Origin: Fictibacillus nanhaiensis | Lineage (GTDB): Bacteria; Bacillota; Bacilli; Bacillales; Fictibacillaceae | NCBI GenBank assembly: GCA_016401345.1 | Contig: JAEACG010000001.1 | Span: 1,116,001-1,180,000 of the forward strand | DNA length: 64,000 nucleotides | Direction of reading: 5' to 3' | Shown here: piece after piece, positions 25,058 to 34,442 of the stretch | How positions within the stretch are numbered: position 1 is the first letter of the stretch | Layout of the letters: each line of letters opens with the position of its first letter | The notes under the pieces: generated by a model | Seen by the model: the letters and a program-made list of their open reading frames with translations, nothing else | The model's database searches: none | What the model was told of the DNA's origin: nothing | Position numbers and translations under genes: made by a program

Positions 25058-25921
25058 TCAGCCTTTATTTTCCGGTCGAACAAAGCTCATCTTTTCTTTG
25101 TAATCTGGTAAAAATGGAAGGTCAGGGTAATGTTTCTCCACGAGGTTAAAAACTTCTCGAATCAACAGTTCTAATTCTTTTATACTCTCATGAACATCTT
25201 GAATGAGAATAGAAGATAGCCGCTCATCTAAATAAACTGGCTTTATTGTGAAGATCTCGCTATATTTATGCATCCACTTAAAGGACGGATGATGAATATA
25301 CAATTTATTCATACCGAATAATGTTCCAAGGAGTTTCTTCTGAACACCCACCATCAGATCATACAACATAATCCACTCGTTCCTATCCAATAGAGCATAA
25401 CGGTTATTCCACCTACTCCATAAAGCTAGATTTTCTTCGATCATGTTTTGTGCTAATTGATCTGGATACACTTCCACTTCTTTTTTCATTTCACTAATCA
25501 CGCGATCTCCGTACAAACTCACTCCATAAAATAGGGATGAAGCCATGCACTGTTTGCCGTAATCCACTTCAAACTCTTTCACTACTTCTTTTATCCACGT
25601 ATTAGCTGTAGTTGTTAAGAAACTGCTGATCTCAAACTTTACATTTTGAGGTGTTAAATAGCTCTCTGCCCATTCTTCCTCTTCAAACGGATGAAACTCG
25701 ATAATTGATCCATCTACCGCGCGAATAGGAAACATTCTATCGTCATCAGTCGGAGGTTCTGACCAGAAAATATTTAGTTCAATATCTGAATGCTTGTCTT
25801 CCCAACCTCTTGAAACAGACCCTGCCAATAATACAGCCTGCACTTTTTTATTTTCTTTATAAATAGCTGCCATTTTCCTAGCCTTATCTTTTAGATTCAA
25901 TATCAACTCTCCCACTTTCAT
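25058..25921 (-). CDS. Nucleotidyltransferase-domain protein
   Basis: A 287-residue protein whose N-terminal third has the polymerase-beta-type nucleotidyltransferase motif LLAGSVSRGWEDKHSDIELNIFW (GS-x-R/G, then D-x-E). The all-alpha remainder resembles DUF4037-type helical domains. Such proteins modify small molecules or antibiotics, but no substrate can be named. The ATG at 25921 has only a weak ribosome site; a TTG at 25900 preceded by GGGAGAG is a possible alternative. It is monocistronic with its own terminator. Confidence 0.7.
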   Translation of the reverse strand: MKVGELILNLKDKARKMAAIYKENKKVQAVLLAGSVSRGWEDKHSDIELNIFWSEPPTDDDRMFPIRAVDGSIIEFHPFEEEEWAESYLTPQNVKFEISSFLTTTANTWIKEVVKEFEVDYGKQCMASSLFYGVSLYGDRVISEMKKEVEVYPDQLAQNMIEENLALWSRWNNRYALLDRNEWIMLYDLMVGVQKKLLGTLFGMNKLYIHHPSFKWMHKYSEIFTIKPVYLDERLSSILIQDVHESIKELELLIREVFNLVEKHYPDLPFLPDYKEKMSFVRPENKG

Positions 25922-26164
25922 CTAACTGAACTTGTTTTCATGGAGTCTACTAACATATGTAAATTACTGATAGTATTAGATTATCATAGTTTAAACATTT
26001 ATCTGTTGCTTATCTATTAAGTGAAGAACATGCATTTAACAAACAAAGCCAAACGATGTTTAACCCGTGGCAAGTAATTAGAATTAGCGAACTCAAAAAG
26101 GCGTGGGCTGACTTTACATGTAAATTTTATAGAAAACTTTAACAGAGAACGGTGGGATCATTCG

Positions 26165-26713
26165 ATGTTACATACAAAAAGAATTTCTTTTCGAGAGATG
26201 GAAGCTGAAGATTGGATAAATGTTCATAAGTATGCCTCACAAGAAATTGTGTCTCAATACCAGCCATGGGGACCGAATGACGAAAATGATTCTATTACTT
26301 ATGTGAATGAAGTTATTAACGATGCAAAGAAAAATCCTCGAAGACGATATGCGTTTGCAACTGTTGAAAATCAATCACTGATGTTGATCGGAGCTGGAGA
26401 ATTACAGATCACCTCTTTAACAAATCGTGTGGGTGAGATCGGTTATGTGATTCATCCCGACTATTGGGGAAAAGGCTTTGCAACAGAAACTGGACGCCTA
26501 TTGCTTAAGTTCGGTTTTGAAGACCTGCAGCTTCATCGCATTTTTGCAACATGCGACCCCAGAAATAGAGCATCAGAGAAAGTTTTGATGAAATTAGATA
26601 TGAAGTTAGAGGGAAAAATGCGGGAAACCATCATGCTAAAAGACGGATGGCGTGATTCCTTGTTATTCAGTATGCTTGAGCACGAATGGACAAACAAAAA
26701 AGGACTCATTTAA
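26165..26713 (+). CDS. GNAT N-acetyltransferase (RimJ/RimL type)
   Basis: A 182-residue acetyltransferase with the ribosomal-protein-acetylase layout: N-terminal TKRISFREMEAEDW, the acetyl-CoA strand-loop GEIGYVIHPDYWGKGFATETGRLLL and the NRASEKVLMKLDMKLEGKMRE segment near the C-terminus. GGTGGGAT precedes the ATG. The substrate is unknown; relatives acetylate ribosomal protein termini, antibiotics or small metabolites. Confidence 0.88.
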   Translation: MLHTKRISFREMEAEDWINVHKYASQEIVSQYQPWGPNDENDSITYVNEVINDAKKNPRRRYAFATVENQSLMLIGAGELQITSLTNRVGEIGYVIHPDYWGKGFATETGRLLLKFGFEDLQLHRIFATCDPRNRASEKVLMKLDMKLEGKMRETIMLKDGWRDSLLFSMLEHEWTNKKGLI

Positions 26714-26725
26714 GAGTCCTTTTTT
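26696..26725. terminator. Bidirectional terminator between the GNAT and YqcI/YcgG genes
   Basis: AAAAAAGGACTC / GAGTCCTTTTTT is a perfect stem with a 6-nt loop. It can end transcripts from both convergent genes; the GNAT stop codon lies inside it. Confidence 0.88.
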
Positions 26726-26730
26726 ACGTT

Positions 26731-27456
26731 TTATTTATGATGAAACGGACATTTCCCCGTTATCGGTTCTACGTCGTCTCCAATAAAGTATTGTTTCCAT
26801 TCACGGTGTTCTGGGTCCCCATAATGACTGATGTTCGGGTGCTTTGGGAGGTTATCCCACTTCTCGACCCGCTCTCGAACTTTTTCCCGAGACATCGCTC
26901 CGCCTGGTGAAGTACCTTCTAATCCTTCAAAAATGCGGCGAGGCTGGAATCCGAGAACTAAGCTATTCCCAAGATCTCTTGTTTTTCTTTGTTTGTATGC
27001 GGGCGCGTTTCCGAATACGAAATAAGGCTCATTATCAAATGAAAAAGCGAATAAGTGATGGTCCGGATCTTTCGGTATATGCTCTGGCCAAGGTTGGTTA
27101 TCTGTTTCGTGCAGTGACTGAAGCATTTTCCAAAAATAATCGCGGTAATACGGAATGTCTTTCTCTTCTTTCTCCGGCTCAACAAACACAAATAGTCCGT
27201 GACGAATCAATTTAGGTGCGTCAAAAAGTTTGTTAAACTCTCGAATCGCTTCGGGAAGGTTCGACCAATCATCATGTGTCACATAGGCATAACGAAGCTC
27301 CCCCTTATTTTCAGCAGCCATTCCAAAATAACAAGGAAAGGTCTTGTTGGTCACCGTCTCATGAAAAGTCTTATACTCTTCTATCACCCAAGCTGGTACT
27401 TTTTCTGGATTCGTCATATCTTCTTTTTTCAGCAAACATAATTGTTTCGTCTCCAC
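26731..27456 (-). CDS. YqcI/YcgG family protein
   Basis: A 241-residue cytoplasmic protein of the YqcI/YcgG family. Characteristic parts are the FPCYFGMAAENKGELRY strand, HLFAFSFDNEPYFVFGNAPAY, the NSLVLGFQPRRIFEGL turn and a His/Cys-containing C-terminal tail (GKCPFHHK). The family is widespread in Bacilli and some actinobacteria, and its biochemical function is unknown. The GTG at 27456 has AGGAG 7 nt upstream. Confidence 0.85.
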   Translation of the reverse strand: METKQLCLLKKEDMTNPEKVPAWVIEEYKTFHETVTNKTFPCYFGMAAENKGELRYAYVTHDDWSNLPEAIREFNKLFDAPKLIRHGLFVFVEPEKEEKDIPYYRDYFWKMLQSLHETDNQPWPEHIPKDPDHHLFAFSFDNEPYFVFGNAPAYKQRKTRDLGNSLVLGFQPRRIFEGLEGTSPGGAMSREKVRERVEKWDNLPKHPNISHYGDPEHREWKQYFIGDDVEPITGKCPFHHK

Positions 27457-27506
27457 TCAACCACTCCTCTATTCTGTTAATGAGGAATTTCCCTTAAGCT
27501 ACTTTG

Positions 27507-28526
27507 TTAAAACATGAATGTTACTTCTTCTTTTTTCCAGTCCATCATTCGCTCTAATTGTTGTAGATGACGGGCTAACCAGACCATTTCTTGCTGAAAT
27601 CGTTTCGGAGGCTCTCCTTCATGAGGAGTGACATCGATCCACCACGTACTTTCCATGTACCATACTAATTTTAAAGCTATCACTAATCTTTCAACTGATA
27701 ATTCATTTGTATTATTGTATCCTTTAAGAAATGCCTGGACAGCTTTACGATGTAATGTATTATTTTGCAGACACGTTGAGATGATCAGTCTGCCTATATC
27801 CAATTCTAAGAAGTCATAGTTCATTCGATCAAAATCGAGAATTGCCGATATGTAATCACCCGAAAACAGCAAGTTATCTACCCAAAGGTCGCGATGGCAC
27901 CAGCCAGGGGTGAGATTTCCAAACAGCTCTATATTAAACGCTAAGGTTGCAGCCATTTGCAGCTCCATCAAAGAACGGACATGATCTAATCCTTGTTCAT
28001 CACACTTTTTGATTTCAGATTGCCAATATTCCACACGTTCTGCTATAGAAGGAACCTTAAATACCGTTTCTGATTTTGCTGCTAATGTTCCATCATTTAA
28101 TAACGCGTGCAGCTTTCCAATTTCTTCACCGACAGAATGCATCTGTTCACACGAAACATTACCAGGCGGATTTAACATTCCTTCCATAAAACGCATAACA
28201 GTAAAGCGTTCACCTTCTGTTGACTTCTGTAAAAGATCCCCTTTATAAGACAAGAGCTCAGGACAGACTAAACCTAATGAAAACAACCGATTTTGTGTTT
28301 GAAGGGTTGATTGTATCATTTGAAGGTCGTACTTTTTCATCCGCTCTTTGTTGTATTGCTTGATTAGGAAAACGCCTTGGTTCGTTTCTATCTTCCATTT
28401 TTGATTGAGCCAACCTCGATTGATCGGTGTACATTTATCCACTTCAAAACCAAAACGTGCTTCTGCTTCTTCTTTTAAATGAGTCCAAAGACTTTCATTC
28501 GAAATACCAGTCTCCACTTCATTCAC
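27507..28526 (-). CDS. Aminoglycoside phosphotransferase-family kinase (CotS-like)
   Basis: A 339-residue protein kinase-like fold. Visible motifs are the N-lobe Lys (VFLIKQYNK), the catalytic loop HRDLWVDNLLF and the metal-binding DFD (AILDFDRM), all as in the APH/choline kinase superfamily and Bacillus spore-coat CotS-type proteins. It should phosphorylate a small molecule; the identity is not inferable. A GTG start follows AGAAAGAAG. It lies 16 bp after the DUF2087 gene, so the three genes from 29638 to 27507 may be co-transcribed. Confidence 0.82.
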   Translation of the reverse strand: MNEVETGISNESLWTHLKEEAEARFGFEVDKCTPINRGWLNQKWKIETNQGVFLIKQYNKERMKKYDLQMIQSTLQTQNRLFSLGLVCPELLSYKGDLLQKSTEGERFTVMRFMEGMLNPPGNVSCEQMHSVGEEIGKLHALLNDGTLAAKSETVFKVPSIAERVEYWQSEIKKCDEQGLDHVRSLMELQMAATLAFNIELFGNLTPGWCHRDLWVDNLLFSGDYISAILDFDRMNYDFLELDIGRLIISTCLQNNTLHRKAVQAFLKGYNNTNELSVERLVIALKLVWYMESTWWIDVTPHEGEPPKRFQQEMVWLARHLQQLERMMDWKKEEVTFMF

Positions 28527-28542
28527 TTCTTTCTAACTGTTA

Positions 28543-28845
28543 CTAGAGTTCTTGCCATTTTGTCCAAAGTGTTTCATCTCTTTTTATGTAATTTCCCGCA
28601 TCTCGGTCCATGTATCCGTTCACAATAAATTCTCTGCGAATGGTACAAAAATCTTCATGATACGTTTTAATAAATTCGTTGATCTCTCTTTCCGTATAGG
28701 ACTGGTTGTCATTCAGCTGTTGAACTAAATATTCTAACACCACTAGCTTTTTCTTCTTTTGTGAAGGCATGTTTTTCAATCGTCCTTCTTTGTTTAGAAA
28801 TGCGTTTAATACACTCTTTTGGTAGCTATCTAGACTAGTTGTCAT
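28543..28845 (-). CDS. DUF2087 domain-containing protein
   Basis: A 100-residue protein covering one DUF2087 domain: NKEGRLKNMPSQKKKKLVVLEYL, then YTEREINEFIKTYHEDFCTIRREFIVNGYMDRD. In longer family members this domain lies at the C-terminus of ArsR/MarR-like regulators and looks nucleic-acid-binding, but the free-standing form has no proven role. The start is the ATG at 28845 with AAAGGA upstream, within the last codons of the GNAT gene (11-nt overlap). Confidence 0.8.
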   Translation of the reverse strand: MTTSLDSYQKSVLNAFLNKEGRLKNMPSQKKKKLVVLEYLVQQLNDNQSYTEREINEFIKTYHEDFCTIRREFIVNGYMDRDAGNYIKRDETLWTKWQEL

Positions 28846-29638
28846 TATGGTAATTCCTTTCTTTACAGTGATTGATCGTCCATTTTTCAATGTCTATAAA
28901 ACCTAACCGCTTGTAGATGCGGCCAGCCTCTGGATTGTCATAGAATAAAGTAAGTGTCTTGTTTTCTTGAAAAAGGTTATGCATCAGGTGTTCTACACAG
29001 ATGCTTGCCAATCCTTTTCCCTTTTTTTCGGGTAGTGTACAAACTCCTGAAACCATTGCTGCGACAGATGTCTCGCAAACTGTAGATGCTGATGAAATCA
29101 ACTTGTCATCTTCTTCGATAACGAATATCCTAGACCATCCATTACTCATCTGATCCATAAAAGACTCAGGATTATATTCTCTCTTAAATTCAGGAACTTC
29201 TTGATAAAAAGAGATTAGCCGAGGAACTTCTTCTTCGCTTAAACATCTGACTGAATCAGAATGGTTTTGATTCGGTGTGGGGTCACATTTTGCATAATAA
29301 TAACTTTCGCGTTTTGAGTAACCTTCTGTAATCAAAGGTTCTATCTCTTTCGTTAACCGTTCTATTCCATTAACTTGTTTCTCGTTTGTATCGGCATTAA
29401 TCATGTCCGCAATTACCTGCACATTACAACCTGTTTCCCAATACGGTGTATATTTGTTCTTAAATTTACACAGCACAGCGTTCAACTCACCATCGGAATC
29501 GAACTGCCCCCATAGGGTTTGGATATCTGCTTCGTACCCATATGCTTCTATTCCCCACAATGTAAAAAGGTTCTCTGCTGGTCGTTTACTTAGAAGTCTC
29601 GTTACATCTTCATGATCACTTTGATTTAATTTTCTCAT
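28835..29638 (-). CDS. GNAT N-acetyltransferase
   Basis: A 267-residue protein whose C-terminal half is a GNAT domain: SAASTVCETSVAAMVSGVCT-like strand region, acetyl-CoA loop CTLPEKKGKGLASICVEHL and a closing FYDNPEAGRIYKRLGF motif, typical of the FR47-like subgroup. The N-terminal half is a degenerate second acetyltransferase-like fold with no clear cofactor loop. Substrate is unknown. It starts a probable three-gene operon with DUF2087 and the APH-type kinase. Confidence 0.8.
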   Translation of the reverse strand: MRKLNQSDHEDVTRLLSKRPAENLFTLWGIEAYGYEADIQTLWGQFDSDGELNAVLCKFKNKYTPYWETGCNVQVIADMINADTNEKQVNGIERLTKEIEPLITEGYSKRESYYYAKCDPTPNQNHSDSVRCLSEEEVPRLISFYQEVPEFKREYNPESFMDQMSNGWSRIFVIEEDDKLISSASTVCETSVAAMVSGVCTLPEKKGKGLASICVEHLMHNLFQENKTLTLFYDNPEAGRIYKRLGFIDIEKWTINHCKERNYHNDN

Positions 29639-29904
29639 ATTCTTAAACCCTCAACTTATACAGATTGGGATGGGCTATTTCGTTCAAAACCTAGATAATG
29701 TGCGCCTTGAAAAGTAAGTGGCCCTTGATCACCTTCAACTAACATGCCATACATGGAACTCCATTCGGATCTCCGCTCTCCACTTGAAACGAGGCATAAT
29801 ACCATATTGAAGCAGACGTTTCGTTAGAACCACCGCTTATTTCGTTATCCCTCACAATACCCACCTACCATAATATTACATACAGAAGTAAAAAAACAGA
29901 AGTT

Positions 29905-30057
29905 TCAGATTAAATACTTGCATTTTACGGTACGTGTTCTTATTTCGGTTACACGTTCGCCGGTAAATGGTCTCTTTCTACCTGTAGACATATCGTAACC
30001 ACCTGTAACTGTGAACTCACTACCCGAACGATCGCTCTTTCCAGCGGTAAATCGCAA
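29905..30057 (-). CDS. Possible small protein, unrecognised
   Basis: A 50-residue frame beginning at a TTG with AGGTG 5 nt upstream, rich in Gly, Thr and Arg (SGSEFTVTGGYDMSTGRKRPF). It lies right after the siderophore operon terminator with no promoter evident. It could be a decayed C-terminal fragment of a larger protein. No homologue is recognised; low confidence. Confidence 0.25.
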   Translation of the reverse strand: MRFTAGKSDRSGSEFTVTGGYDMSTGRKRPFTGERVTEIRTRTVKCKYLI

Positions 30058-30075
30058 CTCATCACCTAAAAGCAC

Positions 30076-30111
30076 AAAAAAAAAAGGCTTCCCGTTTTAC
30101 CAGGGAAGTCC
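30076..30111 (-). terminator. Terminator of the siderophore operon
   Basis: GGACTTCCC / GGGAAGCC stem (one bulged base, 9-nt loop) followed by ten T residues on the minus strand, 12 nt after the last synthetase stop. Confidence 0.9.
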
Positions 30112-30122
30112 TCTTTTTCTAA

Positions 30123-31928
30123 TTATTGAACAGCCATCTCTTTGTTTTGGCGAATTTCATAAAGTGCATTTCGTACTTTTCCAAACTCAGAGGCATGTGG
30201 ACGGTCATCTCCATCTCCATAACCGTAATCTACCATTCTATTTCGGTTCAAACATAGCTTTGTAAGCTCTGGCTTAAAGAAATCAAACAGCTTAAAACGA
30301 TCTTCTAGATGTGAGAATCTTGCTTGGTACGATTCAATACTGTCTACCAAATGGGACCAGAATGCTTTTTCTTCTATTAAACCGTTACGTACCATTACGT
30401 TTGAGAGATAACGCAGATGACAGATAAATAGTCCCGTGAAAATAAATTGCGTTAAACCTTCAGGTGGTTCACTTCGTAATACAGCGCGCAGCTCCTCTGT
30501 TACACCCTCTAACTCTTTGAAAGGCTGATCTGAAATATTCACGTCATCTACATAATCTTTTACTGCTAACCTCTCAGGCTGGTAGTCTTTTAAGATCAAT
30601 ATCGTGTTCTGACCATGCGGTGAAAAGACTGTTCCATATTGATAAAGGAAATGAAGCAACGGTGGCATCACAACACCAAAGAACTTCTTCATCCATTCGT
30701 CAGCAGTTAACCCAGACTTTTCAATCAGACTTTGTACATAAGGCTTTCCGTTTCCATCAACATGATGAAGGGCAGCAAGCGTGATCGGTTGTTCACCGTC
30801 TTTTAGATACGTGTAGATACTTTCACGCCAGATTGTTCCTAACATCTCCAGAAATTGATATGGTGCTCCTTTTAGCTGGCTATAGTGAGGGTGATCTACA
30901 TTAATGCTCGCTACCTCCCCCGGAAGGACCACTTCACATTCGTCACGTAAGAAACTGTCACCTTCAAAAATTCCTTTGATGTGCTCTGTAACGCGTGGTG
31001 CTATCAATGTTCGTTCTGACGGAAGTCCACGATACACAAGCGTGTTTAGAATACTCATCGGAAGCTTGACATGAAATTTCAACGGGTTTGTCACATTAAC
31101 AAACGTTCGGACAGACTGTTGTGGCAAGTAATGATCCGTTCCTTCTTCTAAAGGAACAATCATGCCTGTCGCTAGATCCTCAGCAAAATTTTGAACCAAA
31201 ACGTTATTCCATTGCCATTCATGTACCGGCATAAAATAATAATCTAGCGGTAATTTCCCGTTCTCTCGTAAAATCTCATTAAAGCGCTGAACAAAAACAC
31301 CATCTAGTTCTCTCATTAAAAGTTTTTCATAATGAAGTTCTTGTACAGATTGGAACTGAGCACGATCGCGATGAACGGCAATCCAGAACAGCTTTGTTTC
31401 ATTCTGATTTTCAGGAGCGTATTTGTTATAGTCATCGAATCCAAAACCGATACGACCTTTGTTGTACGTGATCCATGGATGACCTGACATCTCTCCCTCA
31501 AGCTCTGCATAATCAAGATCTACTAATTGGTCAGACGTTCTTTTATGATTGTTTAAAAGATTCGCATCGGCAATAAGTGTATGGTTTAGTTCCTTGATAA
31601 GGTGACCCGCTGTTTCGGATGACATGCCGATCATCGGCTGAATATCCATCAAAAAGCGAATCGCATGGATTGCAGATTTCCATTCACCATTCTCAAGCAC
31701 TTCGATTGATTCCGGATCTACATCAAAGCTTTCAAATAAACGTTTTTGGGCAGTAAAACGATATTTGCGTTCTTCGTTCACTGTAAAAATGTATCCCCCA
31801 TCTTCTTGCTCTGGGAAAATCATCTCTTCATACATATATTCTGCAAGCATCTTAGCTAACAAATTTTTGTTCACTTTTTCCCACGTATCTTTTTTTAGCA
31901 TGGACTCTGTTTCATTTATATAAAGCAT
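30123..31928 (-). CDS. IucA/IucC-family siderophore synthetase (RhbF-like)
   Basis: A 601-residue NRPS-independent siderophore synthetase, the second of two in the operon. Family segments: HPWITYNKGRIGFGFDDYNKY, MPVHEWQWNNVL, SVRTFVNVTNPLKFHVKLPMSILNT (read in parts) and SPHGQNTILILKDY. By analogy with RhbF/IucC it condenses the second N-hydroxy-N-acetyl-diaminopropane onto the citrate mono-amide. The start is the ATG at 31928 with GGAGG 6 nt upstream; a longer frame to 32066 runs inside the MFS gene. The start overlaps the MFS 3' end by 17 nt. Confidence 0.92.
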   Translation of the reverse strand: MLYINETESMLKKDTWEKVNKNLLAKMLAEYMYEEMIFPEQEDGGYIFTVNEERKYRFTAQKRLFESFDVDPESIEVLENGEWKSAIHAIRFLMDIQPMIGMSSETAGHLIKELNHTLIADANLLNNHKRTSDQLVDLDYAELEGEMSGHPWITYNKGRIGFGFDDYNKYAPENQNETKLFWIAVHRDRAQFQSVQELHYEKLLMRELDGVFVQRFNEILRENGKLPLDYYFMPVHEWQWNNVLVQNFAEDLATGMIVPLEEGTDHYLPQQSVRTFVNVTNPLKFHVKLPMSILNTLVYRGLPSERTLIAPRVTEHIKGIFEGDSFLRDECEVVLPGEVASINVDHPHYSQLKGAPYQFLEMLGTIWRESIYTYLKDGEQPITLAALHHVDGNGKPYVQSLIEKSGLTADEWMKKFFGVVMPPLLHFLYQYGTVFSPHGQNTILILKDYQPERLAVKDYVDDVNISDQPFKELEGVTEELRAVLRSEPPEGLTQFIFTGLFICHLRYLSNVMVRNGLIEEKAFWSHLVDSIESYQARFSHLEDRFKLFDFFKPELTKLCLNRNRMVDYGYGDGDDRPHASEFGKVRNALYEIRQNKEMAVQ

Positions 31929-33117
31929 GTTCTTCCTCCTTATGTAAGTGCAATTTTCCTTTGTTTCTTTCTCTCGAGTACGTTCCCCATAAGAAAATGA
32001 GTAAGTGGAGAACGACGAACAAACTAGCATAAGTAAATACGTCTGATATTGATCGGGTGTTAACAATGGATGATGCCGCGACTGGAGCTAGCAGCAACCC
32101 TACATTTTGAATCGCTGAAATTTTGCTATAGTCTCCATGCATATTAACACTCCACTTAAAGATAAATACGTCTATTTTTGCAAGACACCAAGCGGCACCT
32201 ATACCGAACATACAGCGGAACAAGATGAGTCCCGCGATACTCGTTTCGATTCCTTGAAGAAACAACCCAACAATGATCATGGATGCCGCACCAACATAGC
32301 CGTACCATCCTAACCGTTCACTGTATTTTTTTGTGAGAGGCAATATGATGATTGCCATCAGACTCGGAATCAAATACAACGAACTGCTTATCATCGTATT
32401 CATGCTGTACACATTTTCCGTGTATGTTGTGAAAAATGGCCGGATCATATTTACTGCAAGATGAAGCGTTAAAACGATGATTCCAAAAAACAAGAATTGA
32501 GTTATTAAGCTTCGATGATTTGTTTGTTCTAAATCTGATTCTACAACTACGTTTTTTCTTATTTTTTTTAAGAAAAATAGGCTAAAGACTGCCATTAAAC
32601 ATTCAATAATTCCAACGATCCAAAAGATCAGTAAAGGATTATTCATTTCTATAATCCATCCAGACAGAATAGTCGCTGTAACGATCGCACCTTGTAAAAC
32701 GGCATGATAGCTGGCTGCTGCCCCTGTTGTAGAATTTCGATTCTCAGAGATTAAAATGGTATACAACAGAAAGTAGCTGCTCTTAAAGATCAATAAAAGT
32801 ACACTCGCTGCTACAAACATTTCAAAGCTTTGTGAGATCGCCATCAGAAAGCAAGAAATTCCTGTTCCCCATTGTCCGATGATTAATAAGGTAGAGCTGT
32901 TATTTCTTTTGTGGGCGATCAATCCCCAGATCGGAGTAAAGACTACAACCACGAGTCTGCACGTCATAATGTAGAACCCTGTCAGGTCCGGATCATTTAT
33001 GCCATATACTTTTTTAAAAAATTGAGGATAAAAAGGCGATAGCAATACTTCTGTGCATACGAATAGAAAGACACAGCTTAATAAAAAAAGGTTTAACGAA
33101 CGGTTGCTGGTTTCCAT
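31912..33117 (-). CDS. MFS transporter of the siderophore operon
   Basis: A 401-residue transporter with 12 predicted membrane helices, MFS loop FTPIWGLIAHKRN after helix 2 and a central cytoplasmic loop near residue 190. Its embedding between the hydroxylase and the second synthetase, with overlaps at both ends, makes it the likely exporter of the finished siderophore. An RhtX-like import role is an alternative, since that family is also MFS. The ATG at 33117 has a weak GGAAC site and probably depends on translational coupling. Confidence 0.85.
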   Translation of the reverse strand: METSNRSLNLFLLSCVFLFVCTEVLLSPFYPQFFKKVYGINDPDLTGFYIMTCRLVVVVFTPIWGLIAHKRNNSSTLLIIGQWGTGISCFLMAISQSFEMFVAASVLLLIFKSSYFLLYTILISENRNSTTGAAASYHAVLQGAIVTATILSGWIIEMNNPLLIFWIVGIIECLMAVFSLFFLKKIRKNVVVESDLEQTNHRSLITQFLFFGIIVLTLHLAVNMIRPFFTTYTENVYSMNTMISSSLYLIPSLMAIIILPLTKKYSERLGWYGYVGAASMIIVGLFLQGIETSIAGLILFRCMFGIGAAWCLAKIDVFIFKWSVNMHGDYSKISAIQNVGLLLAPVAASSIVNTRSISDVFTYASLFVVLHLLIFLWGTYSRERNKGKLHLHKEEEHALYK

Positions 33118-34442
33118 GAAGGTTCCGTTCCAAAATTCTGAAACACATTTTTTGTAGTAACAGGATACATTTCCTTCTCAAAAAGCGTATTGATAATAAC
33201 TGCGTTTCTATGTGCGCCAAGACCAAGATCTGGAGCACCTACACCATGAGTATGAAGCTCTCCGTTTTGAATAAAGATATGGTTATTTTGAAGACACTTT
33301 GTCTCCAAACGATAATCGTTAGTAATCTGATAGCGATTCTTAGAATCCCATTGAATCTGATCCTGCATCTTCATTAAGAAATGCGGAAATGATGGAGCAT
33401 AGCCTGTCCCTAACACGATGACATCAGATTTCAGTTCAAACACTTCCCCTGTTACGTTCTGACGAAGGGTAAGTAAGTGACTGTCTTCAAATCTTTCAAG
33501 ATGAACAAGTTCGGTCATCGCCTGTAGGTGAATATCAGGTTTATGTTGTCCAACTGATTTTTCATAAAGCAGATCATAAATATCCGCGATCGTATCCATG
33601 CTGATCCCTTTGTAGAGAAGGTCTTGCTTTTTCAAAAGCTCATCCTTCTTTGAAGAAGGGAGGTTGTAAAAGAAATTCGTATAATCGGGTGAAAAATATT
33701 CAAGACCAAGCTTCGAATATTCCATCGGGAAAAATCCTTTTGATCGCGTGAACCAGTTTAAAGAATAAGAGTCATTATCCTGATGCTGTGCTAAATCATA
33801 AAAAACTTCTGCTGCACTCTGACCAGAGCCTACGACTGTCACTGAGTTTGCGTTAAGAATCTCTTCTTTTCGATCTAAGTATTGTGAAGAGTGGATGACC
33901 TTTGCACCAAGCTTCTTCTCTATATGTGAAGGTACAGATGGAATCGTACCGATGCCGACAGCAAGATGCTTCGTATAGTACGTCTGTGTTTCCCCTGTTT
34001 CTAAAGACTCTACAATCACTTCGTATACCGAGCTCTCCGCATCTTCAACCGGTTGAATGTGTTCAACTCCCATACCAAATGAGCAAGAATCAAGCTGACT
34101 CGCTACCCAACGGCAATAGTGGTTGTATTCTTTTCTCGGGATATGAAAGTTCTCTAAGAAATAAAAATGGTATAATCTATCATGTTTCTGCAGATAGTTT
34201 AGAAACGTGTATTTGCTTCTCACATTTGCCATGCTTACTAAATCCGCAAAGAATGGTACTTGTAGTGTCGTACCATCGATCAGCATTCCTTTATGCCAGT
34301 TAAACTCTGTTTTCTTTTCAAAAAAGAGCGCTTTTTTACCTTCTGTTTCATCTAGCATCGCCGCTAGTCCTAGGTTGAATGGACCGATGCCGACACCGAT
34401 GATGTCATAAATCTCGTTATGTTGTGATGGTTTGAAAGACAT
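33093..34442 (-). CDS. Diaminopropane N-monooxygenase (IucD/RhbE-like)
   Basis: A 449-residue flavin N-hydroxylase of the lysine/ornithine monooxygenase family. FAD site GVGIGPFNLGLAAML near residue 20, NADPH site VTVVGSGQSAAEVFYDL near 205 and the C-terminal LGTGYAPSFPHFL motif are present. By operon logic it hydroxylates the primary amine of 1,3-diaminopropane before acetylation. The start is the ATG at 34442, preceded by GGAG at 8 nt; the longer frame to 34511 reads back into the acyltransferase gene. Confidence 0.93.
   Translation of the reverse strand: MSFKPSQHNEIYDIIGVGIGPFNLGLAAMLDETEGKKALFFEKKTEFNWHKGMLIDGTTLQVPFFADLVSMANVRSKYTFLNYLQKHDRLYHFYFLENFHIPRKEYNHYCRWVASQLDSCSFGMGVEHIQPVEDAESSVYEVIVESLETGETQTYYTKHLAVGIGTIPSVPSHIEKKLGAKVIHSSQYLDRKEEILNANSVTVVGSGQSAAEVFYDLAQHQDNDSYSLNWFTRSKGFFPMEYSKLGLEYFSPDYTNFFYNLPSSKKDELLKKQDLLYKGISMDTIADIYDLLYEKSVGQHKPDIHLQAMTELVHLERFEDSHLLTLRQNVTGEVFELKSDVIVLGTGYAPSFPHFLMKMQDQIQWDSKNRYQITNDYRLETKCLQNNHIFIQNGELHTHGVGAPDLGLGAHRNAVIINTLFEKEMYPVTTKNVFQNFGTEPSWKPATVR

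Larger units (their letters stand above)
29639..30122. other. 484-bp region with possible gene remnants
   Basis: No intact gene is supported apart from the weak small frame at 29905-30057. Between about 29655 and 29850 two minus-strand frames give protein-like strings in succession (one containing SASIWYYASFQVES, the other WSSMYGMLVEGDQGPLTFQG ending at 29657), as if one gene had been frameshifted. No family was recognised. Confidence 0.4.
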
